Assembly: GCF_002982315.1 (NCBI RefSeq)
Contig: NZ_MWZD01000022.1
Coordinates: forward strand, 124,001 to 188,000
DNA: 64,000 nucleotides
DNA from: Leucobacter massiliensis
GTDB taxonomy: Bacteria; Actinomycetota; Actinomycetes; Actinomycetales; Microbacteriaceae
Direction of reading: 5' to 3'
In this document: piece after piece, positions 37,466-48,306 of the stretch
Layout: every line of letters starts with the position of its first letter
How positions within the stretch are numbered: position 1 is the stretch's first letter
The notes under the pieces: generated by a model
The model's input: only the letters and a program-made list of their open reading frames with translations
Database searches by the model: none
What the model was told of the DNA's origin: nothing
Position numbers and translations under genes: made by a program

Positions 37466-38722
37466 TCAGCCCGCGAAGGCGGCCCTGATCTCGTGGTGCG
37501 GTAAGGCGTAGCTCCGGTGCCCGTCACGGCCCTCGCAGTCGCGAGCCGCGACCAGGGCGTTCACCACCGCCTCCTCGGTCGCCTGCACGACCGCCTCGAA
37601 CAGCGGATCGACGGCGCCCCACGCCAGGTGCTCCAGCCGCTCCCTGCCGGCCTGAGCGGGACCCATGCGCGAGGAAAGCACACCCTCATTGGCGGTGGAG
37701 AGCGCGAGGAAGATGTCCCCAGAGAAGTGACTGCCCGTCGTTCCGGTGCGGGCGAGACCGAGCGGCACTCGGCGCGCGAGAGCGCGGCACTGATCGGGCA
37801 GCAGCGGTGCATCGGTCGCCACCACGACGATCACGCTGCCCGCCCCCGGCGGCAGCGCGGCGCCGGTGCCGGACTCGCGTTCGAACCATCCGCTCGTCTC
37901 CAGCGGACTGGGCGCCGAAGAGCCCGGTCCGAGGGGCCGCCCGGCGACGCGCAGCTCGCGCCGGGAGCCGAAGTTGGCCTGCAGGAGCACGCCCACCGTC
38001 CAGCGCTCCCCGCCGGCGGCGGCAATCCGTGAGGCGGTGCCGGTGCCGCCCTTGAAGCCGTAGCAGTTCATGCCCGTGCCGCCGCCCACGTTGCCCTCCG
38101 GCACCGGACCGCCTGTGGCTGCCTCGAGCGCAGCCGCTGCGTGCTCCGGCCGCACCGCGTCGGCATTGATGGAGTTGAGATAGCCGTCCCAGGTCTCGCC
38201 GACGACGGGAAGCATCCACGCGCGAGCCGCTTCGGGGTGGTGCTCCGCCATCCAGTGATCGATGCCCCGATGGACCGCGCCCACCGCGTGCGAGTTGGTG
38301 ATGGCGATGGGAGCCTGGAGCTGACCCGACTCCTCGATCCAGCTACGCCCAGTGAGCTCGCCGTTGCCGTTGAGCACCGCCACCCCCGCCGCGCACGGGA
38401 GCGCGGCCCGGTCCTTGCCGCGGGGGAGGATCACCGTCACCCCCGTGCGGACGACCGGATCGTCGTCTGCGCAGAGCGTGACGAACCCCGTCTCGAGGCC
38501 GGGGACGTCGGTGATGGCGTTCCAGGCCCCGGCTTCGCCGTCGAACGGCACGCCGAGTTCCCGCGCACGGGGGTCGTGGACATCGGTGCCCGCCTCTGCG
38601 CCCGCTGGCCCGACCGGTCCCGCGCCTTCGCCGGCGTTCGCCGGCTCGCAGGCCCGCGCGCCTGCTGCCGGGTCCGGGTGGGTGGCGGCACCCATCTGGG
38701 AACGTCTTGTCGTATTCTCCAC
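37466..38722 (-). CDS. P1/S58-family aminopeptidase (DmpA-like)
   Basis: A 418-residue N-terminal-nucleophile hydrolase of the DmpA/BapA family, which remove N-terminal L-, D- or beta-amino acids or split amides and esters after autocleavage. Marks: ITDVPGLETGFVTL, TGVTVILPRG, NGNGELTGRSWIEESG, GGGTGMNCYGFKGGTGTASR and the cleavage motif TTG-SHFSGDIFLALS, with Ser331 as likely nucleophile. Start GTG 38722 follows GGAGGAACT. The first 55 residues are Ala/Gly/Pro-rich and lie before the usual family start. Operator O5 sits just upstream, placing it in the LacI regulon. The substrate may be a peptide or amide brought in by the ABC importer (inference). Confidence 0.9.
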   Translation of the reverse strand: MENTTRRSQMGAATHPDPAAGARACEPANAGEGAGPVGPAGAEAGTDVHDPRARELGVPFDGEAGAWNAITDVPGLETGFVTLCADDDPVVRTGVTVILPRGKDRAALPCAAGVAVLNGNGELTGRSWIEESGQLQAPIAITNSHAVGAVHRGIDHWMAEHHPEAARAWMLPVVGETWDGYLNSINADAVRPEHAAAALEAATGGPVPEGNVGGGTGMNCYGFKGGTGTASRIAAAGGERWTVGVLLQANFGSRRELRVAGRPLGPGSSAPSPLETSGWFERESGTGAALPPGAGSVIVVVATDAPLLPDQCRALARRVPLGLARTGTTGSHFSGDIFLALSTANEGVLSSRMGPAQAGRERLEHLAWGAVDPLFEAVVQATEEAVVNALVAARDCEGRDGHRSYALPHHEIRAAFAG

Positions 38723-38730
38723 AGTTCCTC

Positions 38731-38744
38731 CACAATCGATGTCA
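38731..38744. promoter_or_regulatory. LacI-type operator O5
   Basis: CACAATCGATGTCA, one of two operators in the divergent 225-bp region between the S58 peptidase and the DUF3500 gene; adjacent to the peptidase ribosome site. Confidence 0.65.
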
Positions 38745-38855
38745 ATACGAACACATCATTCGTCCGCCAGGGGGTGAAGTCAAGTCGGCACTGGACTCCG
38801 CGGGGCCTTGCGCACCCGACTCGAGGAAGCCCGGGGCTCCCGGGCTTCCCAAAGC

Positions 38856-38869
38856 TGCAATCGATTGAT
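38856..38869. promoter_or_regulatory. LacI-type operator O6
   Basis: TGCAATCGATTGAT, the best palindrome of the set. It lies between TTCCCA and TATGTT (38869-38874), a possible plus-strand promoter for the DUF3500 gene. Confidence 0.75.
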
Positions 38870-38947
38870 ATGTTGTGCCGAGAACGATCCAGGATCCACG
38901 CACCGGACAGCGACCGGGCGTGGTTCGACGCATGAGAGAGGTGGTCC

Positions 38948-40090
38948 GTGTCCACTCGAAATACGGCAGCATTCATGGCCGAAGAAGCGAGCGCGCTCCT
39001 CAGCGCGCTCACCGCCCAACAGCGAGCGCGCATCTGCGCCCCGGCGAACGACCGCGTCGGCCGTCACTGGTATTTCACCCCGGCCGAGCGAGACGGCGTC
39101 GCCCTCGCTGACCTGAGCCCGCGCGCGCAGCAGAACGCCCTGCGGCTCCTGCGCAGCGGGCTCAGCGAGGCGGGCTTCGCGCTCGCCACCTACATCCTCG
39201 GGCTCGAGAACCTGCTCGCCTGCGAAGAAGGATGGATGGAGCAGTACCCGGGACGCCCCGGACACGGCCGCTCGCGGGATCCCCAGCTCTACTTCGTCAA
39301 GATCTTCGGCGATCCGGCGGACGAGACCTGGGGGTGGCAGTTCGCCGGCCACCACCTCGTCGCGCACGCCTTCGTCGAAGACGGCCGAGTCGCGAGCCTC
39401 ACCCCCCACTTCATCGGGGTGAATCCCGCCGCCGCGCCGTCGATCGGCCGCAACCAGTTCCGCCCGCTCGCGGGAGAGGAACAGATCGCCATCGAGCTCG
39501 TCGCGGGTCTGAACGGCGCGCAGCGGCAGCGCGCGGTATTCTCGAGCGTCGCCCCGAGCGATATCCTGCAGCAGAACCGGCCCCTCGTCGACGACGCGGC
39601 GCTGCCCTCCGCTCCGGCCGACATCTATCCGGCCGACGTGCCGCGCGAAGAGGTCGTCGGCTTTCTCGCCGGCCTCGGCATCGACGCCGAGGCCGCCGAT
39701 GCCGCGCCCGACGGCCCCGAGATCGCCGCATACGCCGCGACGGACGCGGGCGCTCGGGGCGTGCGCGTCGCCGAGCTCGACCCCGCAGGGCGGGAACTGG
39801 CGTCCGAGTTGCTCGCCCACTACGTCGAGCGTTTCCCCGAGGACGTGCGTCACGCCGTGTTCGGCTGGGAACCCGGCGAACCGCTGCCCGCGGATCTCCG
39901 CTTCGCCTGGGCCGGGAGTCCGCAGCAGGGCTCCGGACGCTACTACTGCCTCGATTCGGCGAACCTCACCATCGAGTTTGACAACACCCAGAACCGCGCG
40001 AACCACATTCACAGTGCGCTGCGCAGCCGGCGCAGCGACTTCGCGAGCGACATCCTGCGCGCGCACTACCTCGCCGAGCATCCGAACTGA
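38948..40090 (+). CDS. DUF3500 family protein
   Basis: A 380-residue cytoplasmic protein. YFVKIFGDPADETWGWQFAG and HHLVAHAFVEDG, then FIGVNPA and, near the C-terminus, YYCLDSANLTIEFDNTQNRA with ANHIHSALR, are the conserved blocks of DUF3500, a family with no settled function that often sits in catabolic clusters. Several conserved His, Asp and Trp residues suggest an enzyme. GTG start after GAGAGG; divergent from the S58 peptidase with operators in between; followed 11 bp later by the VOC-RraA gene. Confidence 0.9.
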   Translation: MSTRNTAAFMAEEASALLSALTAQQRARICAPANDRVGRHWYFTPAERDGVALADLSPRAQQNALRLLRSGLSEAGFALATYILGLENLLACEEGWMEQYPGRPGHGRSRDPQLYFVKIFGDPADETWGWQFAGHHLVAHAFVEDGRVASLTPHFIGVNPAAAPSIGRNQFRPLAGEEQIAIELVAGLNGAQRQRAVFSSVAPSDILQQNRPLVDDAALPSAPADIYPADVPREEVVGFLAGLGIDAEAADAAPDGPEIAAYAATDAGARGVRVAELDPAGRELASELLAHYVERFPEDVRHAVFGWEPGEPLPADLRFAWAGSPQQGSGRYYCLDSANLTIEFDNTQNRANHIHSALRSRRSDFASDILRAHYLAEHPN

Positions 40091-40101
40091 AAGCGGAAAC
40101 C

Positions 40102-41085
40102 GTGACCCATCACCCCAGCCTCAGACTCGTCAACCTGGGAGGAGTCTCTCCAGACCTCGAACGCTGCCTCGCCTTCTTCGAGGCGGCCCCGGGCACGCGC
40201 GTCCTCGGCCACGCCGACGCCTCGGGCACGCCGTACCTGCGCCTCGCGCTCGGGCCGATCGCCGTCAACCTGTTCGTGCAGCCCGTGTTCACCGCGTCGC
40301 CCGTGACCGCGGGCTGGAGCCACGTGAGCCTCGAAACGGACCGGCTGCAGCCCTTCCTCGACGCACCGGAGTGGGCCGCGGTCATGACCCGTGAGCCCTG
40401 GACGATCGAGACCCTCGGCGAGTCTCGTCGTATCGCATTCTTCGAGCCTGCACCCGGCCTGCGCGTGGAGATCATGGAGATCACCCGGGAGCTGCCGCCC
40501 GTCGAGCAGGTGCCCGGAGTCAGCACCGTCTACGAGGCGCAGGGACGCCGCGGGGAGGCCGCGGGACTGACGCACCGCGCCGGACCGCCGGCCCTGCTGG
40601 GTCGCGCGCTCACAGTGCAGTGCCAGACCGGCGACAACCTCGCCGTCCACCGCGCTGTCGCGCGCGCCACGGCGGGCGACGTCCTCGTGATCGCGGGAGG
40701 CGACGCCTCCGTGGGCTATGTCGGAGACATCCTCGTCCGGGCAGCCGTCGAGCGCGGGATCGCGGGGCTCATCGTCGACGGGGGCGTGCGCGACATCGAC
40801 GAGCTCAGAAGCATCGGGCTCCCGGTGTGGTCGACCCGGGTGGCCATCACCGGTGCCACGAAGGTGAGCCCCGGACGCATCGGCGAGCCGCTCGTGTGCG
40901 CCGGGGCGGCCGTCGAGAGAGGCGACGTCGTGCGCGCAGACAGTGACGGCGTCGTGTTCGTCGCAGTTTCCGAGTGGCCTGCGGTGCTGCACGCCGCCCG
41001 CGAGCGAGACGCCTTCGAAGAGAGCGTCGCAGACCGGCTCCGGGCCGGCGAGACCACCCTGCAGGTGTTCGGCCTGCGCGACTGA
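40102..41085 (+). CDS. VOC-RraA fusion protein (putative aldolase/decarboxylase)
   Basis: A 327-residue two-domain protein. Residues 1-133 look like a vicinal-oxygen-chelate domain (LRLVNLGGVSPDLERCLAFF, GWSHVSLET, RRIAFFEPAPGLRVEIME). Residues 140-327 are RraA-like (VPGVSTVYEAQGRRG, GDVLVIAGG, and the signature IVDGGVRDIDEL with Arg230-Asp231), as in HMG/CHA aldolases and oxaloacetate decarboxylases that act on pyruvate-like acids with a divalent metal. RraA-like enzymes are normally free-standing. GTG start 11 bp after the DUF3500 stop, so co-transcribed and under LacI control. I infer a late carbon-carbon cleavage step in the pathway. Confidence 0.85.
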   Translation: MTHHPSLRLVNLGGVSPDLERCLAFFEAAPGTRVLGHADASGTPYLRLALGPIAVNLFVQPVFTASPVTAGWSHVSLETDRLQPFLDAPEWAAVMTREPWTIETLGESRRIAFFEPAPGLRVEIMEITRELPPVEQVPGVSTVYEAQGRRGEAAGLTHRAGPPALLGRALTVQCQTGDNLAVHRAVARATAGDVLVIAGGDASVGYVGDILVRAAVERGIAGLIVDGGVRDIDELRSIGLPVWSTRVAITGATKVSPGRIGEPLVCAGAAVERGDVVRADSDGVVFVAVSEWPAVLHAARERDAFEESVADRLRAGETTLQVFGLRD

Positions 41086-41178
41086 GCGCCTCCTCGAGGC
41101 GGTCGGGGCAGCTGCGGCCACCGGGGCAGCCGGGGCCACCGGGCGCCGTGCGAGCGGGCACAGCGGCCCCGGCCGTGC

Positions 41179-42664
<1,486 letters not shown>

Positions 42665-43357
42665 ATGGCGGATCTGATCGACACGACAGAGATGTACCTG
42701 CGCACCATCCTCGAGCTCGAGGAAGAGGGCATCGTGCCGCTGCGCGCCCGCATCTCGGAGCGGCTCGGGCACTCAGGACCCACCGTGTCGCAGACGGTGG
42801 GCCGGATGGAGCGCGACGGCCTCGTGGTCGTCACCGACGACCGGCGCCTGGAACTGACCGTGTCCGGGCGGACCAAGGCGATCCACGTCATGCGCAAGCA
42901 CCGCCTCGCCGAGCGCCTCCTCTCCGACGTCATCGGGCTGGAGTGGCCCTACGTGCACGACGAGGCGTGCCGCTGGGAGCACGTCATGAGCGAGCGCGTC
43001 GAACGCAAGCTGCTCGCGATCCTCGGCAACCCCACGGAGTCGCCCTACGGCAACCCCATCCCGGGCCTCGACGAACTCGGCGCGATCCGCGCCGGATCGT
43101 TCCAGACAGGGGTCACCGGCCTCGCAGAACTGCTCATCGAGGCCGATCGGCCCGTCACTGCGCGCATCAGGCGGCTCGCCGAGCCGCTGCAGGTGGATCC
43201 CGTGCTGCTCGAGCAGCTCTCCGCGGCCGGGGTCCTTCCCGGGAGCACCGCCACCTTCACCCGGCGCGGCGCCGCCGTGCACGTCGAGGTCGAGGGGTCG
43301 AGCGAGGCGCTCGACCTGCCCGGTGAGGTCGCCGCACACATCTTCGTTTCCGTCTAG
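42665..43357 (+). CDS. ideR: Iron-dependent repressor, DtxR/IdeR type
   Basis: A 230-residue metal-dependent repressor. N-terminal winged helix (DTTEMYLRTILELEEEGIVP, SGPTVSQTVGRMERDGL), dimer/metal domain and a C-terminal SH3-like domain (about 145-230). The metal ligands of DtxR are all present at the same numbers: Met10, Cys102, Glu105, His106 and His79, Glu83, His98; Cys102 marks the iron-type rather than the manganese-type (MntR) subgroup. With Fe2+ it would bind TTAGGTTAGGCTAACCTAA-like boxes, four of which lie in the haem locus of this window. Confidence 0.93.
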   Translation: MADLIDTTEMYLRTILELEEEGIVPLRARISERLGHSGPTVSQTVGRMERDGLVVVTDDRRLELTVSGRTKAIHVMRKHRLAERLLSDVIGLEWPYVHDEACRWEHVMSERVERKLLAILGNPTESPYGNPIPGLDELGAIRAGSFQTGVTGLAELLIEADRPVTARIRRLAEPLQVDPVLLEQLSAAGVLPGSTATFTRRGAAVHVEVEGSSEALDLPGEVAAHIFVSV

Positions 43358-43490
43358 CCGGGCGGAACGCGTCGCCGCGGCCCGGTCGTGGTGACGCGGC
43401 ATGCCCCGCAGCGGTCGGGGCGCTCCGCGGCCGAAATCGCGAATGTACACCGAGGCGGCCTGAGGGGGCTGTCCACAATGGAGTCGATAG

Positions 43491-44861
<1,371 letters not shown>

Positions 44862-44871
44862 GGCAACGCGC

Positions 44872-44895
44872 GGCGGCGCCCGCGTGGGCGCCGCC
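44872..44895 (+). terminator. gdhA terminator
   Basis: Perfect 10-bp stem (GGCGGCGCCC / GGGCGCCGCC), loop GCGT, 10 nt after the stop. A second inverted repeat (GGGCGCC/GGCGCCC) follows at 44920-44945. Confidence 0.75.
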
Positions 44896-45098
44896 GACAC
44901 CGAAGATGCTCGGCGCTGAGGGCGCCCCGGGCACTCCGGGCGCCCGAGGAGCTCCGCGGAGCACGCGCGCTATCGCCCTGGGCGGGAAGCGGTGAAGCCG
45001 TGCTTCCACAATCGCTCGACGCCGAGAAGAACGGTCTCGCCGGGCGCGCGCAAGGATGCCAAGTTTCAACCAACATCGAAGGTTTCGTGATCGGAACG

Positions 45099-45126
45099 TG
45101 ACATTCGATACGTCTTCGGTTAGCCT
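45099..45126 (+). promoter_or_regulatory. Promoter of the NlpC/P60 gene
   Basis: TGACAT (45099-45104), 16-bp spacer, TAGCCT (45121-45126). It supports a start at 45197 with a leader of about 65 nt holding a GGCCCCGGAGGGCC hairpin. Confidence 0.5.
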
Positions 45127-45196
45127 TGAACGGTCGCGGCCCCGGAGGGCCGTTTCTCGCAGTGAACGGCAAGCGAACGATAGGCAGATTATTCTC

Positions 45197-45925
45197 GTGA
45201 TTCAGAACCCCAGCACGGACGTCGTGCTCTCCGGCGAAGCCGCGAAGCCGGCTCCCGCGAAGGCAAAGCGAATCGCTCAGATGGCCGGTGCCGCGGCGCT
45301 CAGCTTCGGTCTGGTGGGCACCTTCAGTATCCCCGCCTACGCCACCGCGCCCGAGGCGGAGGGAATTCCCGACGGCTTCGCCGCCGCCCAGACGCTGCAG
45401 ACCGCTGACGTCGACGACACGGTGCTCCCGCTCGCCGCCCCCGAAGGTCAGGTGAGCACGGTCGTGCTCGAGCAGGAGCGCGCCGAGAAGGAAGCCGAGG
45501 AGGCCGCAGCCCGCGCCGCCGAAGCGCAGGAGCAGGCCGCGGCGGCGAGCCAGACGCAGGGCTCCAAGGAGTTCACCGGACAGGACGTGCCCGCCGGCGC
45601 CGGCGCCCAGGGCATCGTCAACGCGGCACTCGCGCAGCTCGGCCAGTTCCAGGACTGCACCGCGCTCGTCGAGCGCTCGCTGCGCGCCATCGGCATCCCC
45701 GCCGGCGACCTCGGCACCCAGGTCGGCGAGTACACCGGTCTCGGCGGATCGCTCGTGACCAGCGGCGACTACGCTCCCGGTGACGTGCTCATCTGGTCCG
45801 GCCGCCACGTCGCCGTCTACATCGGCAACGGCCAGGCCGTCCACGGCGGCTTCGGCGGCAACCAGACGGTCGTCGCCAGCGCCTTCATCGACGGTTCGCC
45901 CGACGGCGTCGTCCGCTTCGGCTGA
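45197..45925 (+). CDS. Secreted NlpC/P60-family peptidoglycan hydrolase
   Basis: About 242 residues with the GTG 45197 start. Signal peptide about 1-50 (GAAALSFGLVGTFSIPAYA), an Ala/Glu-rich helical stretch at about 95-125 that may form a coiled coil, then an NlpC/P60 domain (about 135-242) with catalytic Cys154 in FQDCTALVERSLRAIG and His204 in GRHVAVYIGNGQAVHGG. Such C40 peptidases cut peptide stems in the cell wall during growth and division. The open frame begins earlier at 45056, but that ATG lies upstream of the likely promoter. A strong terminator follows. Confidence 0.85.
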   Translation: MIQNPSTDVVLSGEAAKPAPAKAKRIAQMAGAAALSFGLVGTFSIPAYATAPEAEGIPDGFAAAQTLQTADVDDTVLPLAAPEGQVSTVVLEQERAEKEAEEAAARAAEAQEQAAAASQTQGSKEFTGQDVPAGAGAQGIVNAALAQLGQFQDCTALVERSLRAIGIPAGDLGTQVGEYTGLGGSLVTSGDYAPGDVLIWSGRHVAVYIGNGQAVHGGFGGNQTVVASAFIDGSPDGVVRFG

Positions 45926-45941
45926 TCCACATCACACTCGC

Positions 45942-45977
45942 GAGGGGCGGGCGGGGCTTCGGCTCCGCCCGCCCCTC
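45942..45977 (+). terminator. Terminator of the NlpC/P60 gene
   Basis: 13-bp GC stem (GAGGGGCGGGCGG / CCGCCCGCCCCTC), extendable outward by 3 bp, loop around CTTCGG. Confidence 0.85.
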
Positions 45978-46063
45978 GCGTATGCGGGTGAGCTGTCGTG
46001 ACAGTGCTCCGCGGGATGAGGGCCGAGACCACCGCGCGGGAGTTCCGTGCTCACCACGACTGC

Positions 46064-46069
46064 TAGAAT
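46064..46069 (+). promoter_or_regulatory. -10 element of the tRNA-Arg promoter
   Basis: TGCTAGAAT is an extended -10, 32 bp upstream of tRNA-Arg. No strong -35 is visible. Confidence 0.5.
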
Positions 46070-46101
46070 CGATGCTCGGTGCGCAGCCACGGTTGCCCCA
46101 C

Positions 46102-46174
46102 GCCTTGGTAGCTCAGTGGATAGAGCACCGCTCTCCTAAAGCGGGTGTCGGAGGTTCGATTCCTCTCCAGGGCA
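46102..46174 (+). tRNA. tRNA-Arg (anticodon CCT)
   Basis: A 73-nt cloverleaf: acceptor GCCTTGG pairs with CCAGGGC (one G-T pair), anticodon arm CCGCT-CTCCTAA-AGCGG, T arm GGAGG-TTCGATT-CCTCT, discriminator A, CCA not encoded. It reads AGG codons. The 3' end is repeated in tandem directly downstream. Confidence 0.95.
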
Positions 46175-46548
46175 CTTCGGTCGCTTCGCTCCCTTCGTGC
46201 CCTGTCGAGGAATCTCTGAGAACCTTGAACGCGGCCCGAGGACGGGCTGCGCGCCGTGGCCGCGCGACGCGATGCGTCGCTCTGAGCGGCCGGGCGGGTT
46301 CGATTCCTCTCCAGGGCACTTCGGTCGCTTCGCTCCCTTCGTGCCCTGTCGAGGAATCTCTGAGAACCTTGAACGCGGCCCGAGGACGGGCTGCGCGCCG
46401 TGGCCGCGCGACGCGATGCGTCGCTCTGAGCGGCCGGGCGGGTTCGATTCCTCTCCAGGGCACTTCGGTCGCTTCGCTCCCTTCGTGCCCTGTCGAGGAA
46501 TCTCTGAGAACCTTGAACGCGGCCCGAGGGCGGGCTGCGCGCCGTGGC
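46153..46548 (+). repeat. 144-bp tandem repeat carrying the tRNA-Arg 3' end (2.75 copies)
   Basis: Units start at 46153, 46297 and 46441; the last is cut at 46548. Copies are essentially identical (one substitution at 46530). Each unit starts with the last 22 bases of the tRNA (GGTTCGATTCCTCTCCAGGGCA), then an imperfect inverted copy of the same end (first unit 46197-46225; reverse complement AGGTTCTCAGAGATTCCTCG..), then a GC-rich part with the hairpin GCGACGC-GAT-GCGTCGC (46264-46280 and 46408-46424). The open frames across it are by-products of the repeat. The gap 46175-46590 holds nothing else. Confidence 0.95.
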
Positions 46549-46590
46549 AGCCGCGCGCACTCGCTGGGCTCGCCTCGGCGCGGCCGCGGA

Positions 46591-46956
46591 TCAGTCGCGG
46601 TGGGGGAGGCGGGTGACCTCGTTGCCGTCCTGGTCGAGCAGCACCAGTTCGTCTCCGTCGACGCGGGCGGACTCGGGCCAGGGCTCGATCACCTCGGCGT
46701 CGTCCAGGCAGGCCATCTTCGTCTGGGCGAGGGTGCCGAACACGAAACGGTCGCCGTCGAAGGACCCCATTCCCGAGAGCCGGTTGCAGCCGTCCGTGCC
46801 GGACACCCGGCCGTCGTCCTCGATGGTGATGTTCGGCGACGGATCGTCGCCGCCCCAGCTCCCGACGAAGTCGGAGGAGCCGGAGGAGGCGCAGCCGCCG
46901 AGAGACAGCAGGGCGGCGCCGGCCAGGATCAGGATTCCCACGCGATGAGTGCTCAT
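46591..46956 (-). CDS. META-domain lipoprotein
   Basis: A 121-residue lipoprotein: lipobox LSLGGCASSG (Cys22), then one META/HslJ-type domain with VSGTDGCNRLSGMGSFDGD and FGTLAQTKMAC, whose two Cys likely pair. The domain is linked to heat-shock protein HslJ and to surface proteins, but its function is unclear. Start ATG 46956; a GTG at 46965 is possible. It is convergent with the tRNA-Arg repeats, 43 bp from their end. Confidence 0.88.
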   Translation of the reverse strand: MSTHRVGILILAGAALLSLGGCASSGSSDFVGSWGGDDPSPNITIEDDGRVSGTDGCNRLSGMGSFDGDRFVFGTLAQTKMACLDDAEVIEPWPESARVDGDELVLLDQDGNEVTRLPHRD

Positions 46957-47008
46957 AGAAGACACTCTCGCATGAAGAAGTGCGCACAGGAAAGGGAAAG
47001 ATTCCGTG

Positions 47009-48175
47009 CTACACGATCCCGACGAACACGATCACCAGCAGCGGGATCGCGATGAACGCCGCACCCAGGTACAGGGGGATCACCCAGCGATGCGCCGAAG
47101 CGAGGCGAGCGAAGTTCTCGGCCAGCCACAGGGGGACCGGCCGCAGCACCGGGATCACGTAGATGAGCAGGATCGCGAATGCGTTGTAGAGCAGGTGCAC
47201 GAAGGCCGCCTGCAGGCCGATCTGGGCCGTGCTGCCCGCCCCCTCGGCCGCGAAGGCGGCGAACACCACCGTGAGCGTCGTCCCGAGGTTCGCCCCAACC
47301 GTCACCGGGTAGATCTGCCGCGGCGTCAGCACCCCCGCGCCCGCGAAGGGCACGAGCACCGAGGTGGTGATCGTCGACGACTGCGTGAGCACCGTCACCC
47401 CCAGCCCCGTCGCCATCGCCGCGTAGCGGTTGCGGCCCACCGCCCGGGTCAGCGCCTCGCGCGCCCTCCCCACCATGAGGCCCTTGAGCAGCTTGCCGAG
47501 GTACTTCACGGCGACGAGGATCAGGATCGCGCCGAGCACGACGTTGAAGAGCGGCCCGAGATGCTCGCTGAGGGCGCGCGTGAGCGCGAGCACGGAGTCG
47601 ACGAAGGGATTCGTGAGCGTCTGCACGATATTGAAGTGCGAGGGATCCGGCAGCCAGCTCGTCTCCGAGAGCTGCGTGGCGAGCGCACCGCTCATCCGCT
47701 CCAGCGGATGCCAGGCCAGTTCGATCGGGAAGAAGATCGCGAGCGACAGCCAGTTGTAGAAGTCGTGGATCGACGAGGCGCCGAGCGCGCGGCGCAGCTC
47801 CACCCGGTCTCCCAGGAAGGTGAGCGCGACGAGGGTGGTGGTCACCGTGGTGCCCACATTGGCGCCGAGGATCACCGGGATCGCGCCCTGCACCGAGAGC
47901 GCCCCGGCGCCGACGGCGGTGACCGCGATAGCCGTCACCGTGGTGGAGGACTGGATCACCACCGTGCCGAGCACGCCGACGAAGAGGCCCACCCAGGGAT
48001 GATCGGCGAAGGCGAACAGCGCGCGCGCAGCGTCGCCGCTCAGGCCGGCGAAGCCGCGGCTGATGATGCTCACCGCGCAGATCAGCAGGTAGATCAGCGC
48101 CGCCGTTCCGCACCAGCCGAGCACTCGCTCCCATTGCGGAAGCGCCCGGGGGTGCCCATCGGCCTGCACGCTCAC
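47009..48175 (-). CDS. Na+/phosphate cotransporter family protein (NptA-like)
   Basis: A 388-residue membrane protein with about ten helices arranged as two inverted repeats, each with the family signature QSST (VVIQSSTTVTAIAV and VLTQSSTITTSVLV) and a following GANxGTT (LGANVGTTVTTT, VGANLGTTLTVV). These Na/Pi cotransporter (PNaS) motifs form the substrate site. No PhoU-like tail is present. Probably imports phosphate with sodium. It is followed by the META lipoprotein gene on the same strand after about 50 bp. Confidence 0.93.
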   Translation of the reverse strand: MSVQADGHPRALPQWERVLGWCGTAALIYLLICAVSIISRGFAGLSGDAARALFAFADHPWVGLFVGVLGTVVIQSSTTVTAIAVTAVGAGALSVQGAIPVILGANVGTTVTTTLVALTFLGDRVELRRALGASSIHDFYNWLSLAIFFPIELAWHPLERMSGALATQLSETSWLPDPSHFNIVQTLTNPFVDSVLALTRALSEHLGPLFNVVLGAILILVAVKYLGKLLKGLMVGRAREALTRAVGRNRYAAMATGLGVTVLTQSSTITTSVLVPFAGAGVLTPRQIYPVTVGANLGTTLTVVFAAFAAEGAGSTAQIGLQAAFVHLLYNAFAILLIYVIPVLRPVPLWLAENFARLASAHRWVIPLYLGAAFIAIPLLVIVFVGIV

Positions 48176-48306
48176 GCACCCATGGTACCCCCGGCGATCA
48201 GTGGGCAGTGCTACCGCGATGAGGAAGCTATGCGGTGCGCCTGCTCAGCGCGGACGCGGTGCCCCGGCCGTTCCGGAAGTCGCGTCGAAGATGATGGAAT
48301 GGGACC

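Noticed and set aside
45121..45196. c-di-AMP (ydaO-type) riboswitch before the NlpC/P60 gene
   Set aside because: Such genes often carry one, but the leader here is only about 65-75 nt with one simple hairpin and lacks the conserved ydaO blocks.
46066..46072. ATCGAT in the tRNA-Arg promoter as a seventh LacI operator
   Set aside because: Lacks the flanking TGNA/TGCA symmetry and has no functional link to the catabolic cluster.
46153..46548. CRISPR array
   Set aside because: The units are contiguous 144-bp tandem copies without variable spacers, and no cas genes are near.
46063..46987. Open frames with repeated peptides across the tRNA-Arg array
   Set aside because: The peptide repeats come from the 144-bp DNA repeat, which contains tRNA sequence; no start signals.
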